Source of the DNA: an uncultured Bacteroidota bacterium
Lineage (GTDB): Bacteria > Bacteroidota > Bacteroidia > Bacteroidales > GCA-2748055
DNA length: 62,604 nucleotides
Direction of reading: 5' to 3'
NCBI GenBank assembly: GCA_937129385.1
Contig: CAKZNC010000019.1
Span: 1 to 62,604, forward strand
Shown: positions 1 to 9,708 of the stretch, one piece after another
How positions within the stretch are numbered: position 1 is the first letter of the stretch
Layout: each line of letters starts with the position of its first letter
The notes under the pieces: model-generated
Told to the model about the DNA's origin: nothing
Database searches by the model: none
What the model saw: the letters and a program-made list of their open reading frames with translations, nothing else
Position numbers and translations under genes: made by a program

Positions 1-845
1 TAAACAAAACACTTGTTTCGGGGAAACTCAATGGCCAGCAATGTGTCCTGAAGGTACGGGCTGTATGATATCATCCAGCCACTGTTGTCATTGAACAGCA
101 CTGAATCATCTGCCTGATAATTTTCCAGTGCGTTTGCCCCGGCAACGACCTGCTCTACATTTCCAGACTCATCAAGAAATACTGTCGTTGAGTTGTACCC
201 GGCTGCACTCTTGAAGGACTTCCTGATTTCCTGCGTCCACGGATCCACCTGCACGATCATTCTGGGTGAAAGCGCATAGCCCGCTCTGATCAAGAACTGT
301 AAATTCAGACCTTCTTCCCCGGCAAGTTGCACGCACCGGGCATCAATGAGATGGAGATTGTTGCGGTCAGAGATCTCAGGATAGGCTGATATATATAAAT
401 TCCGGAGAAAATGTAGCTGATCTCCCAAAGGTTCATACCCGTTTAACAGGACTGAATCATTGCTGACTGAAAGCAGGTAAAGTTCTGTGAATCCATCTTG
501 ATCCGTATCCCCTGAAAAGAAGGACACTCCTTCATCCAGACCGTCGCCATGTAACCTGATTACATCAAGAAAGGAATCATTATCTGCAAAGATCTCCACC
601 ACCGGTTTTTCAGAATATGATCTGAAAATCAGTTGTTCTGACTTCTGGTCGGCATTGAGGTCCAGGTAGTACTGGCCTCTCTGCATAAATTCATTCTCAG
701 GAAGCATGTTTGCCCTGTAAGGATGGAAGTGAATTGTTTCTGTCTTCACGAGCAGGACAAACAGGATCAACGCCAATACCATTGAAATCAGCCTCGCCAG
801 GTTATTCCTCCGACGGATCCAGGAGGTAAGGGTGCGAAAATCCAT
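1..845 (-). CDS. Membrane-anchored protein with FG-GAP/VCBS-like motifs, truncated by the left window edge
   Basis: Not in ORF track (open at edge). Minus strand is open from ATG at 845 to position 1: MDFRTLTSWIRRRNNLARLISMVLALILFVLLVKTETIHFHPYR..., with one N-terminal TM helix and Asp-rich motifs DLNADQKSE and DTDQDGFTE. Confidence 0.7.
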   Translation of the reverse strand, partial: MDFRTLTSWIRRRNNLARLISMVLALILFVLLVKTETIHFHPYRANMLPENEFMQRGQYYLDLNADQKSEQLIFRSYSEKPVVEIFADNDSFLDVIRLHGDGLDEGVSFFSGDTDQDGFTELYLLSVSNDSVLLNGYEPLGDQLHFLRNLYISAYPEISDRNNLHLIDARCVQLAGEEGLNLQFLIRAGYALSPRMIVQVDPWTQEIRKSFKSAAGYNSTTVFLDESGNVEQVVAGANALENYQADDSVLFNDNSGWMISYSPYLQDTLLAIEFPRNKCFV

Positions 846-902
846 GGTTCAAAATAGGCATTGCAGATGGATTTTCAAAAAGTAAAATATCTGCCACTCA
901 AT

Positions 903-1268
903 CTATTCCACGCCCGGGATGATCGCATCCTCAAGGTGCTCGAGGTCCATGACAGGACCCCTGGAGATCACCGACAGCAGGTCGAAACGTACCGGCATCC
1001 TGATCCCGTACTGGAAAAGATAATGTTCGGAAGCCTCCAGGATAAACCGCTCCTTGGCCCGGGAGAGGAGGTCTTCGGGCATTGGAAAACCCGACTGCTT
1101 CCTGGCCTTGACCTCCACCACCACCAGCACCTTCCCGTCGGTACAGATGATGTCCAGCTCTTTCTGTCCGTAACGCCAGTTTCGATGAAGGATACAATAG
1201 CCTTTGGATACCAGGAATTCTGCCGCAAATGCTTCCGCCCTTACGCCAAACTCATGTGATTCAGCCAT
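903..1268 (-). CDS. yraN: YraN/UPF0102 family endonuclease-like protein
   Basis: 121 aa; GVRAEAFAAEFLVSKGYCILHRNWRYGQKELDIICTDGKVLVVVEVKARK is typical of UPF0102. Confidence 0.9.
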   Translation of the reverse strand: MAESHEFGVRAEAFAAEFLVSKGYCILHRNWRYGQKELDIICTDGKVLVVVEVKARKQSGFPMPEDLLSRAKERFILEASEHYLFQYGIRMPVRFDLLSVISRGPVMDLEHLEDAIIPGVE

Positions 1269-1286
1269 GATCTGATTTTTAGGTAA

Positions 1287-2195
1287 TTACATCAACAGGG
1301 AATTGGCTCCCTTTTTAACTGTTAATGTGCTCACCCTCCCAAATATCAGTGGGAAATTGGATTTTTTATGTCCTGCCGGAAATCCGAACATCGCCGGAAC
1401 ATTGTATTTTTCGGCCCGCTCAGCAATGATCTCAAGCGCCTGCATTCCGAATGGCACTGGGTTGTCGTGCATGTCTGAAAAATCACCCACCACCAGGCCT
1501 GCGATCTTCCGGAAGATTCCCCGCAGCTCAAAATTATTCACCATCCGGTCCATATGATACAGGTACTCATCCAGGTCCTCCAGGAATAGAATGCTCCCCT
1601 CGTATTCGGGTTCAAACGAGGTCCCGGCCAGCGAAAGCAGCACCGACAAATTCCCACCCGTGAGTCTGCCCGAAGCACTGCCCGTCACATTCAGCATATG
1701 ATCGCCGACACGGTATTCCGGTCGCTCGCCTTCCAGTACGGCAAGGGTCCTCCTAAACGAATCTTCGCTCTGTGGCTCATCCATCACCAGCGAATAGGGC
1801 ATCACCGAATGCAAGGTCTCCATGCTTTTTCCAAAGGCGGCATGCAGCGCCGTGATATCACTGAATCCAGCCAGCCACTTCGCATTTTCCCTGATCACCT
1901 CCCAGTCCATCCCCTGCAGCAGCTGCGCCGAACCATATCCCCCGCGGGCAGCAAAGACCGCTCTGACCTCCGGATCCATGAACATCTGCTGGATGTCACT
2001 CAACCGTGCCTCCACGGAGGCTGCAAACCGATCGGAACTGTCATACAGGTGATCCGACTCCCGGATGCGGTACCCCGCCGTTTCCATCTGCTTCATGAAA
2101 GCACTGGTTTCCCCGGGATTCACGCTCCTTGCCGGGGCGATGATCCCGATCGTATCGCCCTTTGCAAGCGGCGCCGGTGATTTGATCTGCGTCAT
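1287..2195 (-). CDS. ldcA: LD-carboxypeptidase (peptidase S66 family)
   Basis: PLAKGDTIGIIAPARSV...AVFAARGGYGSAQLL...GFSDITALHAAF...GGNLSVL are S66 signatures. Track ORF extends to 2279, but MTQIKSPAP at 2195 is the more likely start. Confidence 0.88.
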   Translation of the reverse strand: MTQIKSPAPLAKGDTIGIIAPARSVNPGETSAFMKQMETAGYRIRESDHLYDSSDRFAASVEARLSDIQQMFMDPEVRAVFAARGGYGSAQLLQGMDWEVIRENAKWLAGFSDITALHAAFGKSMETLHSVMPYSLVMDEPQSEDSFRRTLAVLEGERPEYRVGDHMLNVTGSASGRLTGGNLSVLLSLAGTSFEPEYEGSILFLEDLDEYLYHMDRMVNNFELRGIFRKIAGLVVGDFSDMHDNPVPFGMQALEIIAERAEKYNVPAMFGFPAGHKKSNFPLIFGRVSTLTVKKGANSLLM

Positions 2196-2307
2196 GGAAC
2201 GAAGGTAAGAAAACTTTAATTCCCTTCCTCCGGCAGGTTTTTTATGCTGAACAGGGACCGGCCAGGAACTGCTCCGCAAAGGTCTATGGGCGTTGAACTT
2301 TATTGAC

Positions 2308-2315
2308 TATCTTTG
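2308..2315 (+). promoter_or_regulatory. Candidate Bacteroidota -7 box (TATCTTTG) for metG
   Basis: Exact match to TAnnTTTG upstream of metG; no well-spaced TTG -33 element seen. Confidence 0.4.
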
Positions 2316-2415
2316 TGCTTGAATTAAGATCCCCGACGATGCACCCCCCACAATTGAGGTGCAAACGTTGCGTAAAATAAATTTTTACCAAATCGATATA
2401 AGCAGATCTGATAAG

Positions 2416-4449
2416 ATGAACAAATCCTACAAAAGATACCTGGTTACGTCTGCGCTTCCCTATGCAAACGGACCCATCCACCTCGGGCACCTCGCCGGTG
2501 TTTATGTGCCATCTGACATCTATACCCGTTACCAGCGACTGAAGGGGAAGAAGATCATCCATGTGTGCGGGTCGGACGAACACGGGGTGCCCATCACCCT
2601 GAAAGCCAGGAACGAAGGTGTGAGTCCGCAGGAAATTGTGGACCGGTACCATGAGATCAACAAAAAAGCATTCGAGGATTTCGGTATCGCTTTCGATATC
2701 TATTCAAGAACCTCCAACAAGGTGCATTATGAAACCGCTTCGGAGTTCTTCAGGAAACTTTATGATGAGGGAAAATTCATCGAAAAGACCACCGAACAGT
2801 ATTATGATAAAGAGGCCGGATCGTTCCTGGCCGACCGATACATCACGGGGACCTGTCCGCACTGCAGCAACCAGGATGCCTACGGCGATCAGTGTGAACA
2901 GTGCGGTACCTCACTGAGTCCGACCGAACTGATCAATCCCACCTCCAGGCTCAGCGGAAGTGAACCTGAGCTCAGGGAGACCAGGCACTGGTACCTGCCG
3001 CTCGACAAGTATGAGCCATGGCTCAAAGAGTGGATCCTCGAAGAGCACCAGGAATGGAAACCGAATGTATACGGTCAGTGTAAATCCTGGATCGACCAGG
3101 GACTCAACCCCAGGGCGGTATCCAGGGATCTCAACTGGGGGGTGCCTGTACCAGTGGAAGGTGCCGATGGCAAGGTGTTGTATGTATGGTTCGACGCTCC
3201 CATCGGGTACATTTCGGCGACCAGGGAGCTGACCGATGACTGGGAAAAGTACTGGAAGGATGAAGATACCCGGATGATCCACTTTATCGGGAAGGACAAC
3301 ATCGTCTTCCATTGCATAATCTTCCCCACCATGCTGAAGGCGGAAGGCTCATACATCCTGCCCGACAATGTGCCGGCCAATGAATTCCTGAACCTGGAAA
3401 ATGACAAGATCTCCACCTCCAGGAACTGGGCCGTATGGCTGCATGAATACCTGGAAGACTTCCCGGGCAAACAGGATGTGCTGCGTTACGTATTGTGTGC
3501 AAATGCACCGGAGGCGAAGGACAATGATTTCACCTGGAAGGACTTCCAGAACAGGAACAACAATGAACTGGTGGCCATCCTTGGTAATTTTATCAACCGC
3601 GCCATCGTGCTTACCCATAAATATTACGACGGCAAAGTCCCCCCGGTGACCGGAATGGAAGATTACGACAGGCAGGTGATCGGGGAGATCGGTGCGATCA
3701 GGGCATCCGTGGAGAAGAGCCTGGAGAATTTCAGGTTCCGGGAAGCGGTGAAGCTTGCTATGGACCTGGCCAGGCTGGGCAATAAGTACCTGGCCGATAC
3801 CGAACCTTGGAAGGTGATCAAAAAAGATCCTGACAGGGTCAGCACGATCCTGAATATCTCACTGCAGATATCCGCCAGTCTTTCGATCTTGCTGGAACCA
3901 TTCCTCCCTTTCTCCATGGAGAAGCTTCGGAGATTCCTGAACTTTGAGAAGGTCGACTGGAGCCTGATCGGGGAGGCGGATTTGCTTGAAACCGGACAAA
4001 TGATCGGGAAGCCGGAGTTGCTGTTCGAGAAAATCGAGGATACAGCCATAGAACAACAGCTGGAAAAACTGCAGAACAGCAGGAAAAGTGTTGGGAAGGA
4101 TACTGAGGTGGCAGCACAAAAACCGGAAGTGACATTCGATGAATTTTCAAAGATGGATATCCGCACTGCGACCATCGTGGAAGCTGACAAGGTTCCGAAG
4201 ACAAAGAAACTGATCAAAATGCTGGTGGATACAGGGATCGACCAGCGAACAATCGTCTCCGGGATTGCGGAATACTATGATCCGGACACACTTCCCGGCC
4301 GGAAGGTCTGCGTACTTGTCAACCTCGCCCCCAGGAAGATCAAGGGGATCGAATCACAGGGCATGATCCTGCTGTCGGAAAACAGCGACGGTCAGCTCTA
4401 TTTCGTTGAACCGGGAGAGGAGGCGCATAATGGCGCGGAAGTGAATTAG
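2416..4449 (+). CDS. metG: Methionine--tRNA ligase
   Basis: [36 protein letters not shown], zinc-binding [18 protein letters not shown], and C-terminal tRNA-binding (EMAP-like) domain. Start reset from 2359 to 2416 ([10 protein letters not shown]). Confidence 0.97.
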   Translation: MNKSYKRYLVTSALPYANGPIHLGHLAGVYVPSDIYTRYQRLKGKKIIHVCGSDEHGVPITLKARNEGVSPQEIVDRYHEINKKAFEDFGIAFDIYSRTSNKVHYETASEFFRKLYDEGKFIEKTTEQYYDKEAGSFLADRYITGTCPHCSNQDAYGDQCEQCGTSLSPTELINPTSRLSGSEPELRETRHWYLPLDKYEPWLKEWILEEHQEWKPNVYGQCKSWIDQGLNPRAVSRDLNWGVPVPVEGADGKVLYVWFDAPIGYISATRELTDDWEKYWKDEDTRMIHFIGKDNIVFHCIIFPTMLKAEGSYILPDNVPANEFLNLENDKISTSRNWAVWLHEYLEDFPGKQDVLRYVLCANAPEAKDNDFTWKDFQNRNNNELVAILGNFINRAIVLTHKYYDGKVPPVTGMEDYDRQVIGEIGAIRASVEKSLENFRFREAVKLAMDLARLGNKYLADTEPWKVIKKDPDRVSTILNISLQISASLSILLEPFLPFSMEKLRRFLNFEKVDWSLIGEADLLETGQMIGKPELLFEKIEDTAIEQQLEKLQNSRKSVGKDTEVAAQKPEVTFDEFSKMDIRTATIVEADKVPKTKKLIKMLVDTGIDQRTIVSGIAEYYDPDTLPGRKVCVLVNLAPRKIKGIESQGMILLSENSDGQLYFVEPGEEAHNGAEVN

Positions 4450-4460
4450 GGGATGGCAAA

Positions 4461-4487
4461 GGGCAAGGGGCAAGGGGCAAGGGGCAA
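4461..4487. repeat. Heptanucleotide tandem repeat (GGGCAAG)x~3.9
   Basis: gggcaag gggcaag gggcaag gggcaa read directly; in the convergent metG/SPOR gap. Confidence 0.95.
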
Positions 4488-4500
4488 TCGACTGAAAAAA

Positions 4501-5556
4501 CTACCTCGTCAAAACCCACGCACCTGAGACGCCCGAGCCACTCCTCACGCGTTGCAGATCATTCACAGCCTCCTCCTTGGTGGGATATGACTGGATCGAG
4601 ACACGGTACATCCTGTTCTCGGTAATAATGATCTCTGCCGGGAATCCCTTTGCTTCCAAAGTTACCTTCAGCTCTGTTGCATTGGCCAGGTTACTGAAAC
4701 TTCCCGCAATTATGAAAAAGTTGTTCACCCTGACATCCTGGGTCTCTTCACTGGTTTCTTTGCCGTCCTCGTTCGCGGAAGTGGAGGTAAGTTCCTCCTG
4801 GTGTTCTCCCTCCCTTGATTCGGATTTGTCCACCACCGGACCTTCACTACCCGTTGAATCATCACGAAGCACCATCCCATCCTTACCGAATTCAATACCA
4901 TTCCCTGCCGGAATCATAAGGATCAGTATGAGAACTACGATGAGAGACCCAACGATAATCCAGATAAGCTTCCATTTGTTCACGGGCTTCCGTGTTGCCC
5001 TGGCCGCAGGTATTGTATTCCGCTTTGATCTGTTCCCTGTTACGGGTGCTCCCTTGTCTGCCATTGGTTGATGTTTTGGTTCAGGAGCAACGCTGGAAAC
5101 CGGTTCTTTTTCCTTTTCTTCTTCCTGCTCTTCCTCGTTCTCAAGCTCCAGCAGGTCCAGTTCAGCAAGTCCGAAAAGTTCAGGGTCGATCACCCAGTTG
5201 GGATCCTTCCTGAAATGGATCCTGTTGTCATCATCCCGTGTAAAAGTACCCACAAGATCAAGCGTATATTTCTCCCCTTTGTCGAGCTTGAATTTTATGG
5301 CATCCACCAGTTCAAGCACCTGCTGCCGGGCCTCTTCGGGATCGATGTTCTCCCCTGCGGCATATTCCGCTGCAAGCTTTCCGTCACCCTTGGGATGTGT
5401 GGCATCAAACCTGATCACAGGTCCGGGTGGCTCGATGGTCCCCGATACTCCCCTTGTACCTTTGCCCTCGCTAATGTTCAGACTGCCAAAACCTGGAAGA
5501 ATGACAGGTTCCTGCCGGGAGAGGATCTGACGAATGTATTTACCAAGGTATGCCAT
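4501..5556 (-). CDS. HU-CCDC81-like N-terminal domain and C-terminal SPOR domain membrane protein
   Basis: N-terminus MAYLGKYIRQILSRQEPVILPGFGSLNI; single TM KLIWIIVGSLIVVLILILMIPA; C-terminal SPOR-like FFIIAGSFSNLANATELKVTLEAKGFPAEII...YRVSIQSYPTKEEA. Confidence 0.85.
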   Translation of the reverse strand: MAYLGKYIRQILSRQEPVILPGFGSLNISEGKGTRGVSGTIEPPGPVIRFDATHPKGDGKLAAEYAAGENIDPEEARQQVLELVDAIKFKLDKGEKYTLDLVGTFTRDDDNRIHFRKDPNWVIDPELFGLAELDLLELENEEEQEEEKEKEPVSSVAPEPKHQPMADKGAPVTGNRSKRNTIPAARATRKPVNKWKLIWIIVGSLIVVLILILMIPAGNGIEFGKDGMVLRDDSTGSEGPVVDKSESREGEHQEELTSTSANEDGKETSEETQDVRVNNFFIIAGSFSNLANATELKVTLEAKGFPAEIIITENRMYRVSIQSYPTKEEAVNDLQRVRSGSGVSGAWVLTR

Positions 5557-5731
5557 GACACGAGTTTTTGGATAATTGCCTGATGATCGCTTCTGAAAAC
5601 AAATTTAATATAAAACCGTTTATATATGGTTAGCAGGCCTCTAAGTTATCAACGGATTTAGAAGTTTTTACAGCAACCAAACCCACAGTTTTAGTATATT
5701 CGTATTCTGAAAATATAACAACAACAACTGC

Positions 5732-6862
5732 ATGAAGAAGATTAGTATGGTTGATCTGCATGGTCAATATCTCCGCCACAGGGAGGAAATTGATAAGGCC
5801 ATTCATGAGGTACTGGATTCAACAGCTTTTATAAGGGGTGCAGATGTTGAGAAATTCCAGGAGGAGCTGGCCTCCTACATGGGAGTGAAGCATTGCATTG
5901 CGTGCGGCAACGGGACAGATGCCCTGCAGATTGCTATGATGGCCCTCGGCCTGAAACCGGGAGATGAAGTGATTACCACGCCGTTTACATTCATCGCCAC
6001 CGTTGAGGTGATCAGTCTGCTCAGGCTCAAGCCTGTGCTGGTAGACGTAGAACCAGGAACATTCAACATTGACCCGGCAAAGATAGAACAGGCAGTGACA
6101 GAAAAGACGAAAGCCATTGTGCCGGTACACCTGTTCGGCCAGGCGGCGGATATGAATACGATTCTGAAACTTGCGGAGAAGTATGGGCTTTACGTGATCG
6201 AAGACAATGCGCAGGCGATCGGTGCTGATTACCGTCTTAGCAAAGGAGAATCTGCAAAAGCAGGGGCCCTGGGCAATATTGGCTGCACCTCCTTCTTTCC
6301 AAGTAAAAACCTTGGCGCCTATGGTGATGGAGGAGCACTTTTTACCAATGACGATGACCTTGGAGCGATGATCCGCTCCGTAGTCAACCATGGTATGACG
6401 AAAAGATATCATTACGACCATGTGGGAGTGAACTCCAGGCTGGATACCATCCAGGCAGCAATCCTGCGCATCAAGCTAAGGCACCTCGATGAATACAACG
6501 TGGCAAGGCAATCCGTTGCCGCTGCATACGATGAAGCATTCAACACAATACCCGGGGTTCAGGTGCCGGAACGGAACAGTGATTCGGAACACATCTTCCA
6601 CCAGTATACACTACAGGTGGACATCAAGGTGCGGGACTCGCTCAAAGCATACCTGGGAGAAAACGGCATTCCCGCGATGATCTATTACCCTGTCCCGCTT
6701 CACCTGCAACCTGCATACGCCAATCTGGGTTATGGTCGGGGTGATTTCCCCATCACAGAGAGCCTCTGCGAGAAAGTGATCAGTCTGCCTGTCCACACCG
6801 AAATGGAAAAGGACCAGCTCGCATATATAATCTCAACTTTTATGAAATTTTTTAAAAAATGA
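5732..6862 (+). CDS. wbpE: DegT/DnrJ/EryC1/StrS aminotransferase, WbpE-like
   Basis: MVDLHGQYLRHREEIDKAIHEVLDSTAFIRG...CGNGTDALQIAMMALGLKPGDEVITTPFTFIATVEVI...SFFPSKNLGAYGDGGA; neighbours are wbpD/B/A-like. Confidence 0.88.
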   Translation: MKKISMVDLHGQYLRHREEIDKAIHEVLDSTAFIRGADVEKFQEELASYMGVKHCIACGNGTDALQIAMMALGLKPGDEVITTPFTFIATVEVISLLRLKPVLVDVEPGTFNIDPAKIEQAVTEKTKAIVPVHLFGQAADMNTILKLAEKYGLYVIEDNAQAIGADYRLSKGESAKAGALGNIGCTSFFPSKNLGAYGDGGALFTNDDDLGAMIRSVVNHGMTKRYHYDHVGVNSRLDTIQAAILRIKLRHLDEYNVARQSVAAAYDEAFNTIPGVQVPERNSDSEHIFHQYTLQVDIKVRDSLKAYLGENGIPAMIYYPVPLHLQPAYANLGYGRGDFPITESLCEKVISLPVHTEMEKDQLAYIISTFMKFFKK

Positions 6863-6865
6863 CCT

Positions 6866-7444
6866 ATGGAGCCCTCCTATTTTGCACATGAAACTGCTGT
6901 TATCGATGAAGGATGTACCATCGGGACAGGCACAAAAATATGGCACTTTACCCATGTCATGAAAGATTCCGTGATTGGGGAAAAATGCAACCTGGGTCAG
7001 AATGTCGTGATCTCTCCGGGCGTAGTCCTCGGGAAAAACGTTAAGGTTCAGAACAACGTTTCCATCTATACCGGTGTTACATGCGAGGATGATGTTTTCC
7101 TCGGTCCCTCAATGGTTTTTACTAATGTGACCAATCCCAGGAGTGCGGTAAACCGGCGTGACCAGTATGAGAAAACAAGGGTGGGAAAAGGCGCAACGAT
7201 CGGTGCAAATGCTACCATTGTATGTGGGAACGATATCGGGAATTACTCTTTTATCGGGGCAGGGGCAGTTGTAATTAATGAAGTGCTTCCCTATGCACTC
7301 GTAGTTGGAAATCCATCCAGGCAGGTGGGGTGGATGAGTGAGTATGGTCAGAGACTCAAATTTAATGAAAATGGAATGGCAACCTGCCCGGAGAGTCATG
7401 AAGATTATGAGCTGAAAAATAATGTCGTCAGAAAAATATCCTGA
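6866..7444 (+). CDS. wbpD: Left-handed beta-helix N-acetyltransferase, WbpD-like
   Basis: Hexapeptide pattern; AVIDEGCTIGTGTKIWHFTHVMKDSVIGEKCNLGQNVVISPGVVLGKNVKVQNNVSIYTGVTCEDDVFLGPSMVFTNVTNPRS. Confidence 0.85.
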   Translation: MEPSYFAHETAVIDEGCTIGTGTKIWHFTHVMKDSVIGEKCNLGQNVVISPGVVLGKNVKVQNNVSIYTGVTCEDDVFLGPSMVFTNVTNPRSAVNRRDQYEKTRVGKGATIGANATIVCGNDIGNYSFIGAGAVVINEVLPYALVVGNPSRQVGWMSEYGQRLKFNENGMATCPESHEDYELKNNVVRKIS

Positions 7445-7452
7445 ATACTGAA

Positions 7453-8397
7453 ATGAGTAAAAACTTTACAATTATTGGACTTGCCGGGTACATCGCAATC
7501 AGGCACGTAAAAGCGATCAAGGAAACTGGAAATGACCTGGTGGCAGCACTGGATAAATTCGACAGTGTGGGATTTGTAGATTCCTACTTTCCGGAAGCAG
7601 ATTTTTTTGTTGAATTTGAAAGGTTTGACCGTCATATCGCTAAGTTGGCCAGAAACGGAAAACAGATCGATTACGTTTCCATCTGTTCGCCCAACTACCT
7701 GCATGATTCACATATCAGGTTCGCCCTGAGAAGCGGGGCAGATGCAATTTGCGAAAAACCCCTGGTGTTGAATCCGTGGAACATCGATGCACTGATCGAT
7801 TACGAAAATGAGACCGGGAAAAAGGTATACAATATCCTTCAGCTCAGGCATCACCCAAGCATCATTGAACTGAAGAAAAAAATCGACAATGGTCCGAAAG
7901 ACAAAATACATGACATTGACCTGTCCTACATCACCAGCAGGGGGAAGTGGTACCATTATTCCTGGAAAGGTGATGTTCATAAGTCAGGGGGCATCGCCAC
8001 CAACATCGGTGTCCACTTCTTTGATATGCTCACATGGATCTTCGGGGATGTGAAAAGAAATGTAATTCACCTGCTGAAGGAGGATAAAGCTGCCGGATTT
8101 CTTGAACTGGAGCGTGCAAGGGTAAGGTGGTTCCTAAGTATCGATGTTGAAGACGTTCCCGGTAAGATCCGCGAAAAAGGTCAGCGCACCTTCCGTTCGA
8201 TAACAGTTGATGGAAAGGAGATTGAATTCAGCGGTGGTTTTACTGATTTGCATACCGTATCCTACCAGGAAATTCTCGCAGGAAAAGGTTTTGGTGTAAG
8301 TGCCGCAAGGAAATCCATTCAGACGGTCTATGACATCAGGAACGGTCAGATTACACCTTTGAAAGGAGATTATCACCCATTTGTTAAAGACATTTAA
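7453..8397 (+). CDS. wbpB: Gfo/Idh/MocA family NAD-dependent sugar dehydrogenase, WbpB-like
   Basis: FTIIGLAGYIAIRHVKAI...VSICSPNYLHDSHIRFALRSGADAICEKPLVLNPWN; adjacent to WbpD/WbpA-like genes. Confidence 0.85.
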   Translation: MSKNFTIIGLAGYIAIRHVKAIKETGNDLVAALDKFDSVGFVDSYFPEADFFVEFERFDRHIAKLARNGKQIDYVSICSPNYLHDSHIRFALRSGADAICEKPLVLNPWNIDALIDYENETGKKVYNILQLRHHPSIIELKKKIDNGPKDKIHDIDLSYITSRGKWYHYSWKGDVHKSGGIATNIGVHFFDMLTWIFGDVKRNVIHLLKEDKAAGFLELERARVRWFLSIDVEDVPGKIREKGQRTFRSITVDGKEIEFSGGFTDLHTVSYQEILAGKGFGVSAARKSIQTVYDIRNGQITPLKGDYHPFVKDI

Positions 8398-8408
8398 GAT
8401 TCTGATAT

Positions 8409-9698
8409 ATGTATAAAGAGTTACTGGACAAAAAGAAAACCATGGCCGTTATCGGTCTTGGCTATGTAGGGTTACCGATCGCACTGGAATTTGCAAAGAA
8501 GATCAGGGTAATCGGATTTGACATCAGGGACGACCGGATAGAATTGATGAAAAACAGGATCGATCCGAGTGATGAACTGCAACCGGAGGCGTTCGACGGG
8601 GTGGATATTGAGTTTACATCAAATCCGGAAGACCTTGAAGAGGCAGCTTTTTATGTGGTGGCAGTGCCTACCCCTATCGATGAACACAAGAAACCTGATC
8701 TCAACCCGTTGCTGAGCGCAACACGTACTGTTGGCAAAGCACTGAAAAAAGGAGATTATGTTGTCTACGAATCCACGGTCTACCCCGGATGTACCGAGGA
8801 GGAATGTATACCTCTGCTTACACAAGAGTCCGGACTTGAATACCTTACAGATTACAAGGTGGGGTTCTCACCTGAACGTATCAATCCCGGTGACAAAAAA
8901 CATACACTTACCAGGATTACGAAGGTATCCTCTGGTTGTGATGCAGAATCTGCGGAAGAGATCGCAAAAACATACGAGATGGTGATCGAAGCCGGGGTTT
9001 ACCGCGCCAGCTCAATAAAGGTAGCTGAAGCTGCCAAGATCATCGAAAATACACAGCGGGATATCAATATCGCCTTTATGAATGAGCTGTCCATGATCTT
9101 CAATAAAATGAATATCAACACCTTCGAAGTATTGGAAGCTGCAGGAACAAAATGGAATTTCCTGCCCTTTTTTCCCGGGCTGGTGGGCGGACATTGCATC
9201 GGTGTCGATCCATATTACCTCACGTATAAATCAGCCATGTACGGCCACCATGCACAAATCATAAATGCTGGCCGGGGTATTAATGACGGCATGGCTGCGT
9301 GGGTGGCCAAGCAGGTGACCATCAGGCTGTCGAATCAATTTACCAATCTGAAGGATTGCAGAGTACTTGTCATGGGTACCACCTTCAAGGAGAATGTAAG
9401 TGACATAAGGAACTCAAAGGTGGCTGACGTTGTTTATGAACTGAAAGCCTTTGGCATGGTGGTAGAAGTGGTGGATCCTTATGCCAGCAGTAAGGAGGTG
9501 CTCGCAGAATACGGTTACAGCCTTGAAAAGGAGACCTCGGGAAAATACCATGCCATTGTCGTGGCAGTTGGACATAAAGAATACAGCCAGCTTGAAGAAG
9601 CTGACCTGAAAAATCTTACCGTCAAAAATGGTTTCCTGATCGATCTGAAAGGTATATTCAGGAACAGGATTACTGAACTGAATTATTGGAGCTTATAA
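8409..9698 (+). CDS. wbpA: UDP-GlcNAc-type nucleotide sugar 6-dehydrogenase (WbpA/TviB-like)
   Basis: MAVIGLGYVGLPIALEFAKK...VAVPTPIDEHKKPDL...PFFPGLVGGHCIGVDPYYLTYKS with catalytic-Cys motif GGHCIGVDP. Confidence 0.88.
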   Translation: MYKELLDKKKTMAVIGLGYVGLPIALEFAKKIRVIGFDIRDDRIELMKNRIDPSDELQPEAFDGVDIEFTSNPEDLEEAAFYVVAVPTPIDEHKKPDLNPLLSATRTVGKALKKGDYVVYESTVYPGCTEEECIPLLTQESGLEYLTDYKVGFSPERINPGDKKHTLTRITKVSSGCDAESAEEIAKTYEMVIEAGVYRASSIKVAEAAKIIENTQRDINIAFMNELSMIFNKMNINTFEVLEAAGTKWNFLPFFPGLVGGHCIGVDPYYLTYKSAMYGHHAQIINAGRGINDGMAAWVAKQVTIRLSNQFTNLKDCRVLVMGTTFKENVSDIRNSKVADVVYELKAFGMVVEVVDPYASSKEVLAEYGYSLEKETSGKYHAIVVAVGHKEYSQLEEADLKNLTVKNGFLIDLKGIFRNRITELNYWSL

Positions 9699-9708
9699 AA
9701 TTGATCTT

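Noticed and set aside
861-1259. 132-aa plus-strand ORF
   Set aside because: Antisense to yraN, which has clear UPF0102 motifs; low-complexity shadow translation.
1698-2180. 160-aa plus-strand ORF
   Set aside because: Antisense to ldcA; no recognisable motif or start context.
3663-4217. 184-aa minus-strand ORF
   Set aside because: Shadow ORF opposite metG.
5068-5583. 171-aa plus-strand ORF
   Set aside because: Antisense to the HU-CCDC81/SPOR gene.
5819-6421. 200-aa minus-strand ORF
   Set aside because: Antisense to the wbpE-like aminotransferase; composition typical of reverse-complement translation.
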